Positions 16,721-25,756 are shown, counted from the stretch's first letter. The stretch: 64,000 nt of DNA from Burkholderiales bacterium (GCA_014860445.1 JACZJT010000032.1:200268-264267); one strand, 5' to 3'. A program made the numbers and translations. The notes: generated by a model from the letters alone, not told the origin.

Positions 16721-16788
16721 ATTTAGGGGAGTATGAGGGGATGTCCCTCAAGGAAACTTCCTTCGGGGCGTATCCCCCCATTTTCAAA
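16721..16788 (+). repeat. palindromic repeat, copy 2 (GGGGAGTATGAGGGG family)
   Basis: The ~68-base element begins ATTTAGGGGAGTATGAGGGG and folds back on CCTTCGGGGCGTATCCCCCC. Over its whole length it is nearly the reverse complement of copy 1, and its first 20 bases match copy 3 (41299-41318) at 18 of 20. It lies 24 bases before the next ATG, so it is in the leader of that gene. Confidence 0.8.
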
Positions 16789-16811
16789 TACTCTCTGAAG
16801 GAGAGAAATTC

Positions 16812-17387
16812 ATGACCGTAAAAATTGTCGTATTTGCCGGTAGTGCACGAAAGGACTCGCTGAACAAGAAGCTGGCGCGGGTCGCGGCTGAGTCGGTGCG
16901 CGCGGCAGGCGCAACGGCAACCTTCGTCGATCTGGCGGACTACCCGATACCGCTCTATGACGGCGACCTGGAAGCCAGGGACGGCCTACCGGTCAATGCG
17001 CGCAAACTCAAGGATTTGTTCATCGCGCATCAGGGCCTGCTGATTGTTTCTCCGGAAAACAACGCCTCGATATCGTCCCTGCTCAAAAACACGCTCGATT
17101 GGATTTCGCGCCAGGACGGCAAGGAAAGCGGTCTGGTGCCGTATCAGGGCAAGGTCGCAGCGATTGCGGGTGCGTCGCCCGGGGCGCTGGGCGGCCTGCG
17201 CGGCCTGACGCACTTGCGTGCGATTCTGCAGAATTTGCGCGTGCTGGTGCTGTCCGAACAGTTCGCGCTCGACCACGCGGACGCGGCGTTTGATGCGGAC
17301 GGCAAGCTTAAGGATGCAAAACATCTGTCTGCGATCAGCGCGCTCGCGAAGCGGCTGGTGGACGTGAGCGCGAAACTCGCGTCCTAA
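16812..17387 (+). CDS. NADPH-dependent FMN reductase family protein
   Basis: The 191-residue flavodoxin-fold protein has the FMN phosphate loop VFAGSARKDSLN near its start and the LLIVSPENNASISSLLKNTLDW segment that covers the flavin, typical of the NADPH-dependent FMN/azo/chromate reductase family. It probably reduces quinones or other electron acceptors with NAD(P)H. GAAGGAGAG precedes the ATG. It stands ~100 bases before a Kef-type antiporter; in E. coli a flavodoxin-fold oxidoreductase (KefF) activates KefC, so a comparable partnership is possible. Confidence 0.9.
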   Translation: MTVKIVVFAGSARKDSLNKKLARVAAESVRAAGATATFVDLADYPIPLYDGDLEARDGLPVNARKLKDLFIAHQGLLIVSPENNASISSLLKNTLDWISRQDGKESGLVPYQGKVAAIAGASPGALGGLRGLTHLRAILQNLRVLVLSEQFALDHADAAFDADGKLKDAKHLSAISALAKRLVDVSAKLAS

Positions 17388-17490
17388 GTAGCATCCGATC
17401 GGCCCAAGCTGCGCCGGTCCAGCCGATACAATCCGGTTTCGGGCGATCCGCGCAGAATCGCCCGCGACCGTGTTCAATCGAGGGGTTTCC

Positions 17491-19308
17491 ATGCATCTGC
17501 TCGAACAGGCTGCAGTTTTCTTGCTGACCGCCGTGTTGCTGGTACCGTTGTTTCGACGGCTCAAACTCGGGGCGGTGCTTGGTTACCTGGCCTCAGGCAT
17601 GGCCATCGGTCCATGGGGGCTGGGGCTCGCCGGCGAAGTTCAGGCGACGATGAATTTCGCCGAATTTGGCGTGGTGCTGTTGCTGTTTCTGATCGGCCTG
17701 GAGTTGCAGCCGAGCCGGCTATGGGTGCTGCGGCGACCGGTATTCGGGCTGGGCGGCGCGCAGGTGGCGGTGACCACGCTCGTCTTGCTCGCGGCCTGCC
17801 TGCCCTTCGGCCTCGATTGGCGCGCAGCGCTGGTCGTCGGTTTCGGCCTGGCAATGTCCTCGACGGCCTTGGTGATTTCCTCGCTTGCCGAGCGTGGCCA
17901 GCTTGCCGAGCGACACGGACGCAATGCCTTTGCTGTCCTGCTATTCCAGGACCTGTCGGTCATCCCGATGCTGGCGCTGCTGCCACTGCTGGGCGCCAGC
18001 GCGGCGCAGGCGGGCGGCAACTGGATGGCGGCCTTGAAGGGGGTCGCCGTCATTGTCGCGGTGATCGCCGGCAGCCGGCTCGTCGTGCGCCCGTTGCTCA
18101 AGCGTGCCGCAAACTATGGAGGCCGCGAGGTGTTCACCGCCGCGGCTTTGCTGCTGGTTGTCGGCGCCGCTCTGATCATGGAGAAAATCGGCCTGTCAGC
18201 GTCGCTCGGTGCATTTCTCGCAGGGGTGCTGCTTGCGGACTCGGAATTTCGCCATGAGCTCGAGGCGGATATCGAACCATTCAAGGGTCTGCTGCTTGGA
18301 TTGTTTTTCATCGCAGTGGGCATGAGCGCGAATCTCGATCTGGCCTGGCAGCAGCCGCTGGCGGTGTTCGGGTTGGCATTGGGGCTGATGGCGGTCAAGT
18401 TCGCGCTCGTGTACGCGATTGCGCGCGCCGGCGGTTCGCCCAACGAAACGGCGCAGCGGCTTGCGGCGGCGCTGGCACAGGGCGGGGAGTTTGCCTTCGT
18501 GCTGTTCGCGGCTGCGCTCGGCCTGGGCGTGTTCGCCGCGACGACCGCGCAGCTGCTGGTGATGGTGGTGACGCTGTCCATGCTGCTCGCGCCGCTGTTA
18601 TTCACGCTGCACGAGCGTTTGCTCGAGCGCTGGCTGGCGCGCAATGCGGCGCCCGAATACGACAGCATCGACGGGCCGGGCAACCCGGTGATCATCGCCG
18701 GCTACGGCCGCTTCGGACAAATCATCTCGCGCGTGCTGCTGATGTGCGGCCTGCCGTTCACTGCGTTGGAGGTGAACTACCAACAGGTGGATTTCGTGCG
18801 CCGCTTCGGCAGCAACAAGGTCTATTACGGCGACGCTTCGCGGCTCGAGCTGCTGGAGGCAGCCAAGGCGGGCGAAGCCAGGCTGTTCATCCTGGCGATC
18901 GACGACGTCGAGGCCTCGGTCAAGACCGCGGAAGTGGTACGCAGGCATTTTCCGGATCTGCCCATCCTCGCGCGCGCGCGCAACCGCGTGCACTACTACC
19001 GGCTGCGCGACCTCGGCATCAAGGTCATCCATCGCGAAACCTTTCCAGCGAGCCTCGATGTCGCGCGCCAGGCGCTGCTGCGCCTGGGAATGCGCGCGGC
19101 GGCCACGGAGCACGCGATCGCGCTGTTCCGCCAGCACGACGAGGCCCAGCTTGATGCGCAGTACGCGGTGAAGCACGATGAAGCAAAGCTGATCCAGACG
19201 GCGAAACAGGCGGCTGAGCAGTTACGCGAACTGTTCGAAGCCGACAGCGTGGGGCCGATAGCGGAATTCCCGCGCGTCGCGGCCGGGAGTGCCCAACCCA
19301 AGACCTGA
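17491..19308 (+). CDS. KefB/KefC-type K+/H+ antiporter with RCK domain
   Basis: The 605-residue protein has an N-terminal CPA2 antiporter domain of about 12 helices (residues ~5-380; FLIGLELQPSRLW and FQDLSVIPMLALLPLLG are family hallmarks). It is followed by a Rossmann TrkA-N/RCK domain starting VIIAGYGRFGQIIS (~400-520) and a basic/acidic cytoplasmic tail. Kef systems let K+ out and acidify the cytoplasm during electrophile stress under glutathione control. The ATG at 17491 has GAGGGG upstream; a GTG at 17470 would add seven residues. It is the last gene of the stress cluster. Confidence 0.92.
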   Translation: MHLLEQAAVFLLTAVLLVPLFRRLKLGAVLGYLASGMAIGPWGLGLAGEVQATMNFAEFGVVLLLFLIGLELQPSRLWVLRRPVFGLGGAQVAVTTLVLLAACLPFGLDWRAALVVGFGLAMSSTALVISSLAERGQLAERHGRNAFAVLLFQDLSVIPMLALLPLLGASAAQAGGNWMAALKGVAVIVAVIAGSRLVVRPLLKRAANYGGREVFTAAALLLVVGAALIMEKIGLSASLGAFLAGVLLADSEFRHELEADIEPFKGLLLGLFFIAVGMSANLDLAWQQPLAVFGLALGLMAVKFALVYAIARAGGSPNETAQRLAAALAQGGEFAFVLFAAALGLGVFAATTAQLLVMVVTLSMLLAPLLFTLHERLLERWLARNAAPEYDSIDGPGNPVIIAGYGRFGQIISRVLLMCGLPFTALEVNYQQVDFVRRFGSNKVYYGDASRLELLEAAKAGEARLFILAIDDVEASVKTAEVVRRHFPDLPILARARNRVHYYRLRDLGIKVIHRETFPASLDVARQALLRLGMRAAATEHAIALFRQHDEAQLDAQYAVKHDEAKLIQTAKQAAEQLRELFEADSVGPIAEFPRVAAGSAQPKT

Positions 19309-19402
19309 AGTGACTGCGTCCCGCAGACGCGGTTTGGTTTGCCAGCCGTCGTCGCAGCGAGGAAGCCGAATCCCGATCGCCTGTAGGCTTTAGAATGCCG
19401 GT

Positions 19403-20017
19403 ATGAAGAACATGGTCGTACTTATTTCGGGCCGCGGCAGCAATATGCAGGCCCTGGTCGAAGCCGGCCTGCCGGTCAAGGGGGTGATCAGCAATCGGGC
19501 GGACGCCGCCGGGCTGGAGTACGCCTCCGGCCGCGGCATAGCGACGGCCATCGTTTCGCACCGCGACTATGCAGCACGCGAAGCCTTCGACGCGGCGCTG
19601 GCGCTGGCGATAGACGGCTTTCAGCCCGACCTGGTGGCGCTGGCCGGGTTCATGCGCATACTCACAGCGGGCTTCGTGCAGCGCTACCAAGACCGCCTGC
19701 TCAACATCCATCCTTCGCTGCTGCCCGCGTTTCCCGGGCTCGACACCCATGCCAGGGCGCTCGCGGCGGGGGTGAAGCTGCACGGATGCACGGTGCACTT
19801 CGTCACGCCCGAACTCGATCATGGTCCGATCGTCGTCCAGGCGGCGGTGCCCGTGTTGGCGCACGATGATGAAACGGTGTTGGCGGCACGCGTGCTGGCG
19901 CAGGAACATCGCATTTACCCACAGGCGGCGCGCTGGTTTCTCGACGGGAAGCTGGTCATCGACAACGGCGTCGTGCGCGTTAACGGGGATCATCCCCAAC
20001 AGTTGTACGCGCCTTGA
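19403..20017 (+). CDS. purN: phosphoribosylglycinamide formyltransferase 1
   Basis: The 204-residue enzyme transfers a formyl group from 10-formyl-THF to GAR in purine synthesis. Visible motifs are the N-terminal LISGRGSNMQAL phosphate-binding loop, the AGFMRILT segment, NIHPSLLPAFPGLDTHARAL with the catalytic Asn and His, and the HFVTPELDHGPIV segment with the catalytic Asp. Length is normal. Its stop overlaps the TTG start of the DUF3108 gene as TTGA, and it heads an operon of five overlapping genes. Confidence 0.96.
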   Translation: MKNMVVLISGRGSNMQALVEAGLPVKGVISNRADAAGLEYASGRGIATAIVSHRDYAAREAFDAALALAIDGFQPDLVALAGFMRILTAGFVQRYQDRLLNIHPSLLPAFPGLDTHARALAAGVKLHGCTVHFVTPELDHGPIVVQAAVPVLAHDDETVLAARVLAQEHRIYPQAARWFLDGKLVIDNGVVRVNGDHPQQLYAP

Positions 20018-20715
20018 TCAAATTTTCGGTTTTTCTAACCGCTTGTATCGTTGCCGGCGCATGCGCCGCGCAGCCACCGCACAAGCTGAGCCTGAGCTAC
20101 GACCTCAGTTACAACGGTGTGGTCGCGGCCGAATTGACCGAGGTACTGGAGCACGACGGCAAGCGCTTTTCGCTGAGTTCGGAGGGGCGCGGTGTCGGGA
20201 TCGGCGCGCTCCTTTATCGCGGCGCAGCCAGGCGCTCCTGCCGCGGCGAGATCACCAGCGAAGGTCTGCGCCCGCTGGAATACCGCGACCAGCGCGGCGA
20301 CAAGCCCGCAGCGGTGGCGAAGTTCGATTGGCTAAAGAAAACCCTGACGCAGGAGCATGAGGGCAGAACGGAAACCACGAACATGGTCCTGCCGCTGCAG
20401 GATCGCCTGAGTTTTCTTTACAACTTCGCCTTCCAGCGCGCACCCGGGCTCGAGCAGGGCAGGGAGATCCGGATCACCGTAACCGACGGCAAAGGCCTGA
20501 CGCAATTTCGATACAAGGTCGCCGGTAAAGAAATGCTGAAGACACCGGCGGGCGAGTTGGAAACCGTGCGCCTGGAAAAGCAGCGTGAGAGCAAGGAAGA
20601 CAAGCAAACGGAAATCTGGTTTGCAATCGGCCGCAACTATCTGCCCGTGCGTGTTCTGGTCGTCGAGAAAGACGGCACACGCATCAATCAGGTGCTGACG
20701 CGCATCGGAAACTAA
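20014..20715 (+). CDS. DUF3108 family exported protein
   Basis: The 233-residue protein has a Sec-type signal peptide (residues ~1-20) and a mostly beta-strand DUF3108 domain starting LSYDLSYNGVVAAELTEVLE, with the DRLSFLYNFAF segment. This family is commonly next to purN in betaproteobacteria and is probably periplasmic or envelope-associated; no function is established. TTG at 20014 overlaps the purN stop. Confidence 0.8.
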   Translation: MIKFSVFLTACIVAGACAAQPPHKLSLSYDLSYNGVVAAELTEVLEHDGKRFSLSSEGRGVGIGALLYRGAARRSCRGEITSEGLRPLEYRDQRGDKPAAVAKFDWLKKTLTQEHEGRTETTNMVLPLQDRLSFLYNFAFQRAPGLEQGREIRITVTDGKGLTQFRYKVAGKEMLKTPAGELETVRLEKQRESKEDKQTEIWFAIGRNYLPVRVLVVEKDGTRINQVLTRIGN

Positions 20716-20730
20716 AACCGTCACCAGGAT

Positions 20731-21987
20731 ATGCAAATCCCACGCGCACTTCTCGACCACACCGTAGGCGCGCTTGCCAAGGTACTGGAATTCACGTACC
20801 CGGCCGACGCGGTGCTGTCGCGCTATCTGCGTGCTCACCCTGTGCTCGGCCAGCAGGATCGCGCCTTCGTGGCCGAGACCGTGTTTGCGGTATTGCGTCG
20901 TCTGCGTTTGCTGGAAACGCTGTGCGCGGGCCGGGATCCGCGCCGCCTGGTGCTGGCGGCACTGACACGCTTGCGCGGCCTCAGCCTGCGCGAGCTGGAT
21001 GCGGTAATCAGACCGCAGGAACATGACTGGCTCGCCGAACTCAAGGCGGCGAAGGAGAACGATTCCCTGGCCGTGCGTTGCGATTTCCCCGACTGGCTGC
21101 TGGCGAGACTGCAGCGACAGTACGGCGCCGAGGAATTGCTCGCGCTTGCGCTCAGCCTGCAAAATAGCGCGCCCCTGGACTTGCGCGTCAACCTGCAGAA
21201 GGCCGAGCGCGAGGCGGTGCTCGTCCGCCTCGCAGCCGATGGCTTCGGCGCGCAGGCGACCAGCTATTCGCCGGTCGGTGTGCGGCTGGAGGGCAAGCCG
21301 CAGATCAACCGGCATCCGCTGTTTCTCGAAGGGGCGATCGAAATACAGGATGAGGGCAGTCAGCTGTTATGTCAGCTGCTTGCGCCGCGCCGCGGCGAGA
21401 TGGTGGCGGATTTCTGCGCCGGCGCGGGCGGCAAGACGCTTGCACTGGGGGCGCAGATGCGCTCCAGCGGCAGGTTGTACGCTTTCGATATTTCGGAAAA
21501 GCGCCTGGCGGGCCTGAAACCGCGGCTCGGCCGCTCGGGCCTTTCCAATGTGCATCCCCAGTGGATTGCGAGCGAAAACGATGCACGTCTGAAGCGTCTT
21601 GCCGGCAAGCTCGATCGTGTGCTCGTGGATGCTCCGTGCACGGGTATCGGGACCCTGCGGCGCAACCCCGATCTCAAATGGCGGCAGGACGAGGGGGCGC
21701 TGGCCGGATTCCGGGCGAAGCAGGATGTCATCCTGGCAGCAGCGGCAAGACTCGTGAAGCCGGGCGGCATGTTGCTGTATGCGACCTGCAGCCTGCTTGA
21801 CGAGGAAAACGCGGAAGTGGTGCAGTCGTTCCTGGCCGCACACGCGCAATTCGAGTTGCGTCCGGCCAACGCGGCCCTGGCGCAGCAGCGCATCGAACTC
21901 GACACCGGCGAGTACCTGCGCCTTGCCCCGCACCTGCATGAAACAGACGGCTTTTTCGCGGCGTTGCTGGCGAAGAAAAAGGAATGA
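20731..21987 (+). CDS. RsmB-type (NOL1/NOP2/sun) 16S rRNA m5C methyltransferase
   Basis: The 418-residue protein has an N-terminal NusB-like helical domain (~1-140) and a C-terminal SAM-dependent methyltransferase domain. Its signatures are FCAGAGGKTLALGAQM (SAM loop), DAPCTGIGTLRRNPDLKW and ATCSLLDEENAEVV, whose two Cys residues (PC and TC motifs) are the catalytic pair for cytosine-C5 methylation of RNA. It is likely an RsmB relative. It overlaps the next gene by four bases (ATGA). Confidence 0.9.
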   Translation: MQIPRALLDHTVGALAKVLEFTYPADAVLSRYLRAHPVLGQQDRAFVAETVFAVLRRLRLLETLCAGRDPRRLVLAALTRLRGLSLRELDAVIRPQEHDWLAELKAAKENDSLAVRCDFPDWLLARLQRQYGAEELLALALSLQNSAPLDLRVNLQKAEREAVLVRLAADGFGAQATSYSPVGVRLEGKPQINRHPLFLEGAIEIQDEGSQLLCQLLAPRRGEMVADFCAGAGGKTLALGAQMRSSGRLYAFDISEKRLAGLKPRLGRSGLSNVHPQWIASENDARLKRLAGKLDRVLVDAPCTGIGTLRRNPDLKWRQDEGALAGFRAKQDVILAAAARLVKPGGMLLYATCSLLDEENAEVVQSFLAAHAQFELRPANAALAQQRIELDTGEYLRLAPHLHETDGFFAALLAKKKE

Positions 21988-22571
21988 AGCACACACTGTT
22001 TGCCCTCGCCATACTGGCGGCATGTGCATCGGGTGCGCAGGCGCAGCCGCGGGAGCCGGGTGCGGAAGCCGCAGCGCCGAGGCAGGCCAGGGCGGCCATG
22101 CCGGCCACGGTACAGCTGGCGTTCACGCCCTGGGACGATGCCGAGGGCATGATCGTAGACGGCATACGCCAGGCACGGCAGCAGATACTGGTACAGGCTT
22201 ACAGCTTCACCAGCAGGACCATAGCGAATGCCTTGATCGCGGCCATGAGGCGCGGCGTGGACGTTCGGGTCATGGCCGACAGGGAACAGACATTTGGCGG
22301 CGAGTCGAGCCGTATTCCCGATCTGGTTCAGGCCGGTATTCCGGTGGTTCTGGAAGCGCGCTACCAGAGCGCGCACAACAAAGTGATGGTCCTGGACGTC
22401 GGGACGGCCGGTGCGGCAGTCATTACAGGAAGCTACAATTGGACCTATGCTGCGCAATACAAAAATGCCGAAAACGTGATCATTCTGCGCAACAACCCTG
22501 ATATCGTGAGCGCCTACGCCGCCAACTGGCGGCGGCACTACGCCGAGGCCCTGCCCTACGCCGCACCATGA
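21984..22571 (+). CDS. phospholipase D-family nuclease-like protein with one HKD motif
   Basis: The 195-residue protein carries a signal peptide (cleavage near ASGAQA) and one PLD/HKD domain: HNKVMVLD supplies the HxK-x4-D motif and GSYNWT the GSxN part. Single-HKD proteins of this size (Nuc-like) dimerise to form the active site and act as nucleases or phosphodiesterases, here in the periplasm. It is embedded in an operon with ATGA overlaps at both ends. No conjugation genes are near, though Nuc-like proteins are often linked to them. Confidence 0.86.
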   Translation: MKHTLFALAILAACASGAQAQPREPGAEAAAPRQARAAMPATVQLAFTPWDDAEGMIVDGIRQARQQILVQAYSFTSRTIANALIAAMRRGVDVRVMADREQTFGGESSRIPDLVQAGIPVVLEARYQSAHNKVMVLDVGTAGAAVITGSYNWTYAAQYKNAENVIILRNNPDIVSAYAANWRRHYAEALPYAAP

Positions 22572-23851
22572 AAGAACCCTTCAGCACGATGCTCGGAAAC
22601 GCCTGGGTCGATCTGCACGATCCGCAGGTCGCATGGCAGATCGTCATCCTGCTGTGCTGCTTTGCGCTGGCCTGGGGTGCCGGGCGCGCGTTGCGCCTTT
22701 CCCGTGTCGAGGCGGATGGCATCTGGAAGTTCGGCGTCGGCGGCCTGCGGCGCATCCTGTTCCCGGCCGTGGCGCTGATCCCGCTGACGCTCTCCATCGG
22801 CGTGCTCAAGCGTTTGAAATGGATCGAAGTCGATCTGCTGCGGCTGTTCGTGCCCTTGCTGCTGTCCCTGCTGATGGTGCGCTTTTTCTTCTATTTGCTG
22901 CGCCACGTATTCGCCCGGGAAAGCATCGCGCGCAGCTTTGAACGGGCCATTGCGGTACTGGTCTGGGGCGGTTTGGTGCTGTATATCTCCGGCCTGCTGC
23001 CGGATGTGATCGCCTATCTGGATGACATCAGCTTCAAGCTTGGCACGCAGAAGTTCACGCTGTGGCTGGTGCTGCAGGGCGTGTTCTGGGTGGCGATCAC
23101 CATGCTTGCAGCGATGTGGGCTTCCGGCACCATCGAGGCGCGGCTGATGCGCGCCGAATCGCTGCATTCGAGCCTGCGCGTGGTGTTCTCGCGTCTGGCT
23201 ACGGCGCTGCTGGTGCTGCTCGCCGTGCTCATCGTTCTGCCGCTGGTGGGCATCGACCTCACGGTGTTGACGCTGTTCGGCGGCGCCATCGGTGTCGGCC
23301 TGGGATTTGGCCTGCAGAAAATCGCCAGCAACTATGTCAGCGGCTTCATCATCCTGCTCGACCGGTCGATCCGCATCGGCGACCTGATCACAGTGGACAA
23401 TTTCTACGGCGAAGTGAAAAACATCACCACGCGCTACGTTGTCGTGCGCGCACTTGATGGACGCGAGGCGATTATTCCGAATGAACTGCTGATTTCCACG
23501 ACGGTCCTCAACCACTCCTACTCCAACCGCCAGATCCGTCTGGGTCTGGATATTCAAATCGCCTATCGCAGCGATCTGCAAAAGGCGATGCAACTGATGG
23601 AGGAGGTGGCGCGCAAGCACTCGCGCGTGCTCGCTGACCCGCCTCCGAAGGCGGTCCTGGTTCGCTTCGCCGACAGCGGCATCGATCTCGAGCTTGGCAT
23701 CTGGATCGACGATCCCGAGAACGGCGTGCTCGCCATCCGCTCGGATCTGTTCCTGGAAATCTGGAGCGGTTTCAAGGCGGCGGGCATCGAGATTCCATTT
23801 CCTCAGCGGGAAGTCCGCATCCTGCCCGAGGCGGACGGCGCTCCCGGTTGA
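22568..23851 (+). CDS. MscS-family mechanosensitive channel with extra N-terminal helices
   Basis: The 427-residue membrane protein has about five to six helices, followed by the MscS pore-lining and beta domain: LTLFGGAIGVGLGFGLQKIASNYVSGFIILLDRSIRIGD is the hallmark of the pore helix and adjacent beta domain. It is longer than E. coli MscS (286 residues) because of extra N-terminal helices, as in YbdG/YnaI-type members. It should open on hypo-osmotic shock. Its start overlaps the PLD gene stop as ATGA. Confidence 0.93.
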   Translation: MKEPFSTMLGNAWVDLHDPQVAWQIVILLCCFALAWGAGRALRLSRVEADGIWKFGVGGLRRILFPAVALIPLTLSIGVLKRLKWIEVDLLRLFVPLLLSLLMVRFFFYLLRHVFARESIARSFERAIAVLVWGGLVLYISGLLPDVIAYLDDISFKLGTQKFTLWLVLQGVFWVAITMLAAMWASGTIEARLMRAESLHSSLRVVFSRLATALLVLLAVLIVLPLVGIDLTVLTLFGGAIGVGLGFGLQKIASNYVSGFIILLDRSIRIGDLITVDNFYGEVKNITTRYVVVRALDGREAIIPNELLISTTVLNHSYSNRQIRLGLDIQIAYRSDLQKAMQLMEEVARKHSRVLADPPPKAVLVRFADSGIDLELGIWIDDPENGVLAIRSDLFLEIWSGFKAAGIEIPFPQREVRILPEADGAPG

Positions 23852-23957
23852 ATCGCTGCGCGACAGGCTGCGCCGCCCGCATTGCGCGGACCTTCATTGC
23901 TGTATACTTCAAGCGACACAGAAAGCCGGCACGCTTTACGAACTCAATGGAGAGTTG

Positions 23958-25133
23958 ATGCTTTTTTCGGGAATATTGGATCTGCCCTGGTGGGGCCTGG
24001 TCTTCGTGACGCTCGCACTGACCCATGTAAGCATTGCCGCCGTAACCATCTACCTGCATCGCCACCAGGCGCACCGTGCGCTGGATCTACATCCCTTGGC
24101 GAGCCATTTTTTCCGTCTCTGGCTGTGCCTGACCACGGGCATGGTAACCAAGGAGTGGGCCGCGATCCATCGCAAGCATCACGCGAAATGCGAGACCCGG
24201 GATGATCCGCACAGCCCTCAGATTTACGGCATTAACCGCGTGCTCTGGGGCGGCGTATTTCTCTACGTGAAGGAGTCCTACAACAAGCAGACGCTGGAGC
24301 GCTACGGCCATGGTACGCCGGATGACTGGCTGGAGCGCAACATCTACAGCAACCGCGCGAAGATAGGCCTGATCGTCATGGGGCTCGTCAACATGGGCCT
24401 GTTCGGCGTCGTGCCCGGCCTGCTGATTCTGGCCGTGCAGATCGCATGGATTCCGTTCTGGGCTGCGGGCGTGATCAACGGCATCGGGCACTACTGGGGC
24501 TACCGCAATTGGGCTACGCCGGACGCGAGCACGAACATATTTCCCTTTGGCATCCTGATAGGCGGCGAGGAGTTGCACAACAATCACCACGCCTATGGCT
24601 CATCCGCCAAGCTCTCCAACAGATGGTACGAGTTCGACATAGGCTGGGCCTATATACGCATGCTCGAAATGCTCGGTCTGGCTTGCGTCAAGAAGATCGC
24701 GCCCAAGCCGCGATTTACCGAGGCGAAGCCGGTTGCCGATTTCGAGACACTGCAGGCGGTCATCGCCTGCCGCTATGATGTGCTGGCGAAATACGCGAAA
24801 TCGTTCAAAAAGACCTACAGCGAAGAAGTGCGCGCATTGCGCCGCTTTGCACCGCACGAAGCGCATTTGCTGAAGGACCTGAAACGCTGGCTCAACCGCG
24901 ACGAACAGCAAATGTGCGGCGAAGAACGCGCCAAACTGGCGGAGGCCTTGGCGAGAAGCGAAAAACTGTCGACGTTCTACGCCATGCGCAAGGAACTGTT
25001 GGCGCTGTGGGAACGCTCCAATGCCTCGCGCGAGCAGTTGCTGAAGCAGCTGCAGGACTGGTGCCGGCGCGCCGAGGAGAGCGGAATCCGGCAGCTGGAG
25101 GAGTTCTCCTTGAGGCTGCGTAGTTACGCTTGA
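23958..25133 (+). CDS. acyl-CoA/fatty acid desaturase (delta-9 type)
   Basis: The 391-residue membrane di-iron enzyme introduces a cis double bond into a fatty acyl chain. All three His boxes are present: HRHQAHRAL, HRKHH and HNNHH, placed among four membrane helices. The last ~110 residues form a charged helical extension beyond the usual desaturase core. ATG at 23958 was chosen for the GGAGAG just before it; a longer frame runs back into the MscS gene. A terminator follows directly. Confidence 0.93.
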   Translation: MLFSGILDLPWWGLVFVTLALTHVSIAAVTIYLHRHQAHRALDLHPLASHFFRLWLCLTTGMVTKEWAAIHRKHHAKCETRDDPHSPQIYGINRVLWGGVFLYVKESYNKQTLERYGHGTPDDWLERNIYSNRAKIGLIVMGLVNMGLFGVVPGLLILAVQIAWIPFWAAGVINGIGHYWGYRNWATPDASTNIFPFGILIGGEELHNNHHAYGSSAKLSNRWYEFDIGWAYIRMLEMLGLACVKKIAPKPRFTEAKPVADFETLQAVIACRYDVLAKYAKSFKKTYSEEVRALRRFAPHEAHLLKDLKRWLNRDEQQMCGEERAKLAEALARSEKLSTFYAMRKELLALWERSNASREQLLKQLQDWCRRAEESGIRQLEEFSLRLRSYA

Positions 25134-25137
25134 AATG

Positions 25138-25164
25138 AAAAAGGCCGCGGGAGCGGCCTTTTTT
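25138..25164. terminator. bidirectional terminator between desaturase and rpmG
   Basis: The GGCCGC stem pairs with GCGGCC across a GGGA loop, with five A on the left and six T on the right. It can end the desaturase transcript on the plus strand and the rpmB-rpmG transcript on the minus strand. Confidence 0.85.
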
Positions 25165-25180
25165 ATGCATCCGGATACGC

Positions 25181-25336
25181 TTACTTCAGCTTGGTCTCTT
25201 TGTAGAGCACATGCCTGCGCACCTTGGGATCGAATTTCATGATTTCCATTTTGTCCGGCATGGTGCGCTTGTTCTTGTTCGTGGTGTAAAAGTGGCCGGT
25301 TCCGGCCGTCGATTCCAGTTTGATCTTGTCGCGCAT
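25181..25336 (-). CDS. rpmG: 50S ribosomal protein L33
   Basis: The 51-residue basic protein reads [19 protein letters not shown]... and ends YKETKLK, a standard L33 without the zinc-binding Cys pairs (the C-minus form). It is two bases downstream of rpmB and cotranscribed with it. Confidence 0.97.
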   Translation of the reverse strand: MRDKIKLESTAGTGHFYTTNKNKRTMPDKMEIMKFDPKVRRHVLYKETKLK

Positions 25337-25338
25337 GA

Positions 25339-25572
25339 TTAAATTTCCCCCTTGGCGCGCAGGTCTTTCAACACCGCGTCTATGCCTCTCTTGTCGATGG
25401 TGCGCAGACCATTGGCGGACACGCGCAGGCTGATCCAGCGGTTTTCGCTCTCGACCCAGAAACGGCGATAGTTCAGGCTGGGCAGAAAGCGACGGTTGGT
25501 CCGGTTGTTGGCGTGGGACACATTGTGCCCAGCCATAGGCTTCTTGCCGGTTACTTGGCATACACGCGCCAT
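25339..25572 (-). CDS. rpmB: 50S ribosomal protein L28
   Basis: The 77-residue protein starts [25 protein letters not shown], the L28 signature, and contains NLRRFW-type and [15 protein letters not shown] segments. It forms an operon with rpmG from the promoter at 25602-25631. Confidence 0.97.
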   Translation of the reverse strand: MARVCQVTGKKPMAGHNVSHANNRTNRRFLPSLNYRRFWVESENRWISLRVSANGLRTIDKRGIDAVLKDLRAKGEI

Positions 25573-25601
25573 AACGGTACTCCGAATTCGGAAAAGGGCG
25601 A

Positions 25602-25631
25602 ATTATACGCTACTATCTCGCGGAATTTCAA
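25602..25631 (-). promoter_or_regulatory. rpmB-rpmG promoter
   Basis: Read on the minus strand: TTGAAA (25631-25626), an 18-base spacer, then a perfect TATAAT (25607-25602), 30 bases before the rpmB ATG. This is a good sigma-70 promoter. Confidence 0.75.
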
Positions 25632-25756
25632 GCAGAAGTTCTCTCCGGCGTGGTGCTGCGGAACGCACGGAAAGCGGTTCAAACGACTGTTTTGCAAGCA
25701 ATTCGGGACGCGCAGTCAGGTCCCGGTTGAGCTGAATCGGGGCCTGCAATTTGAAT

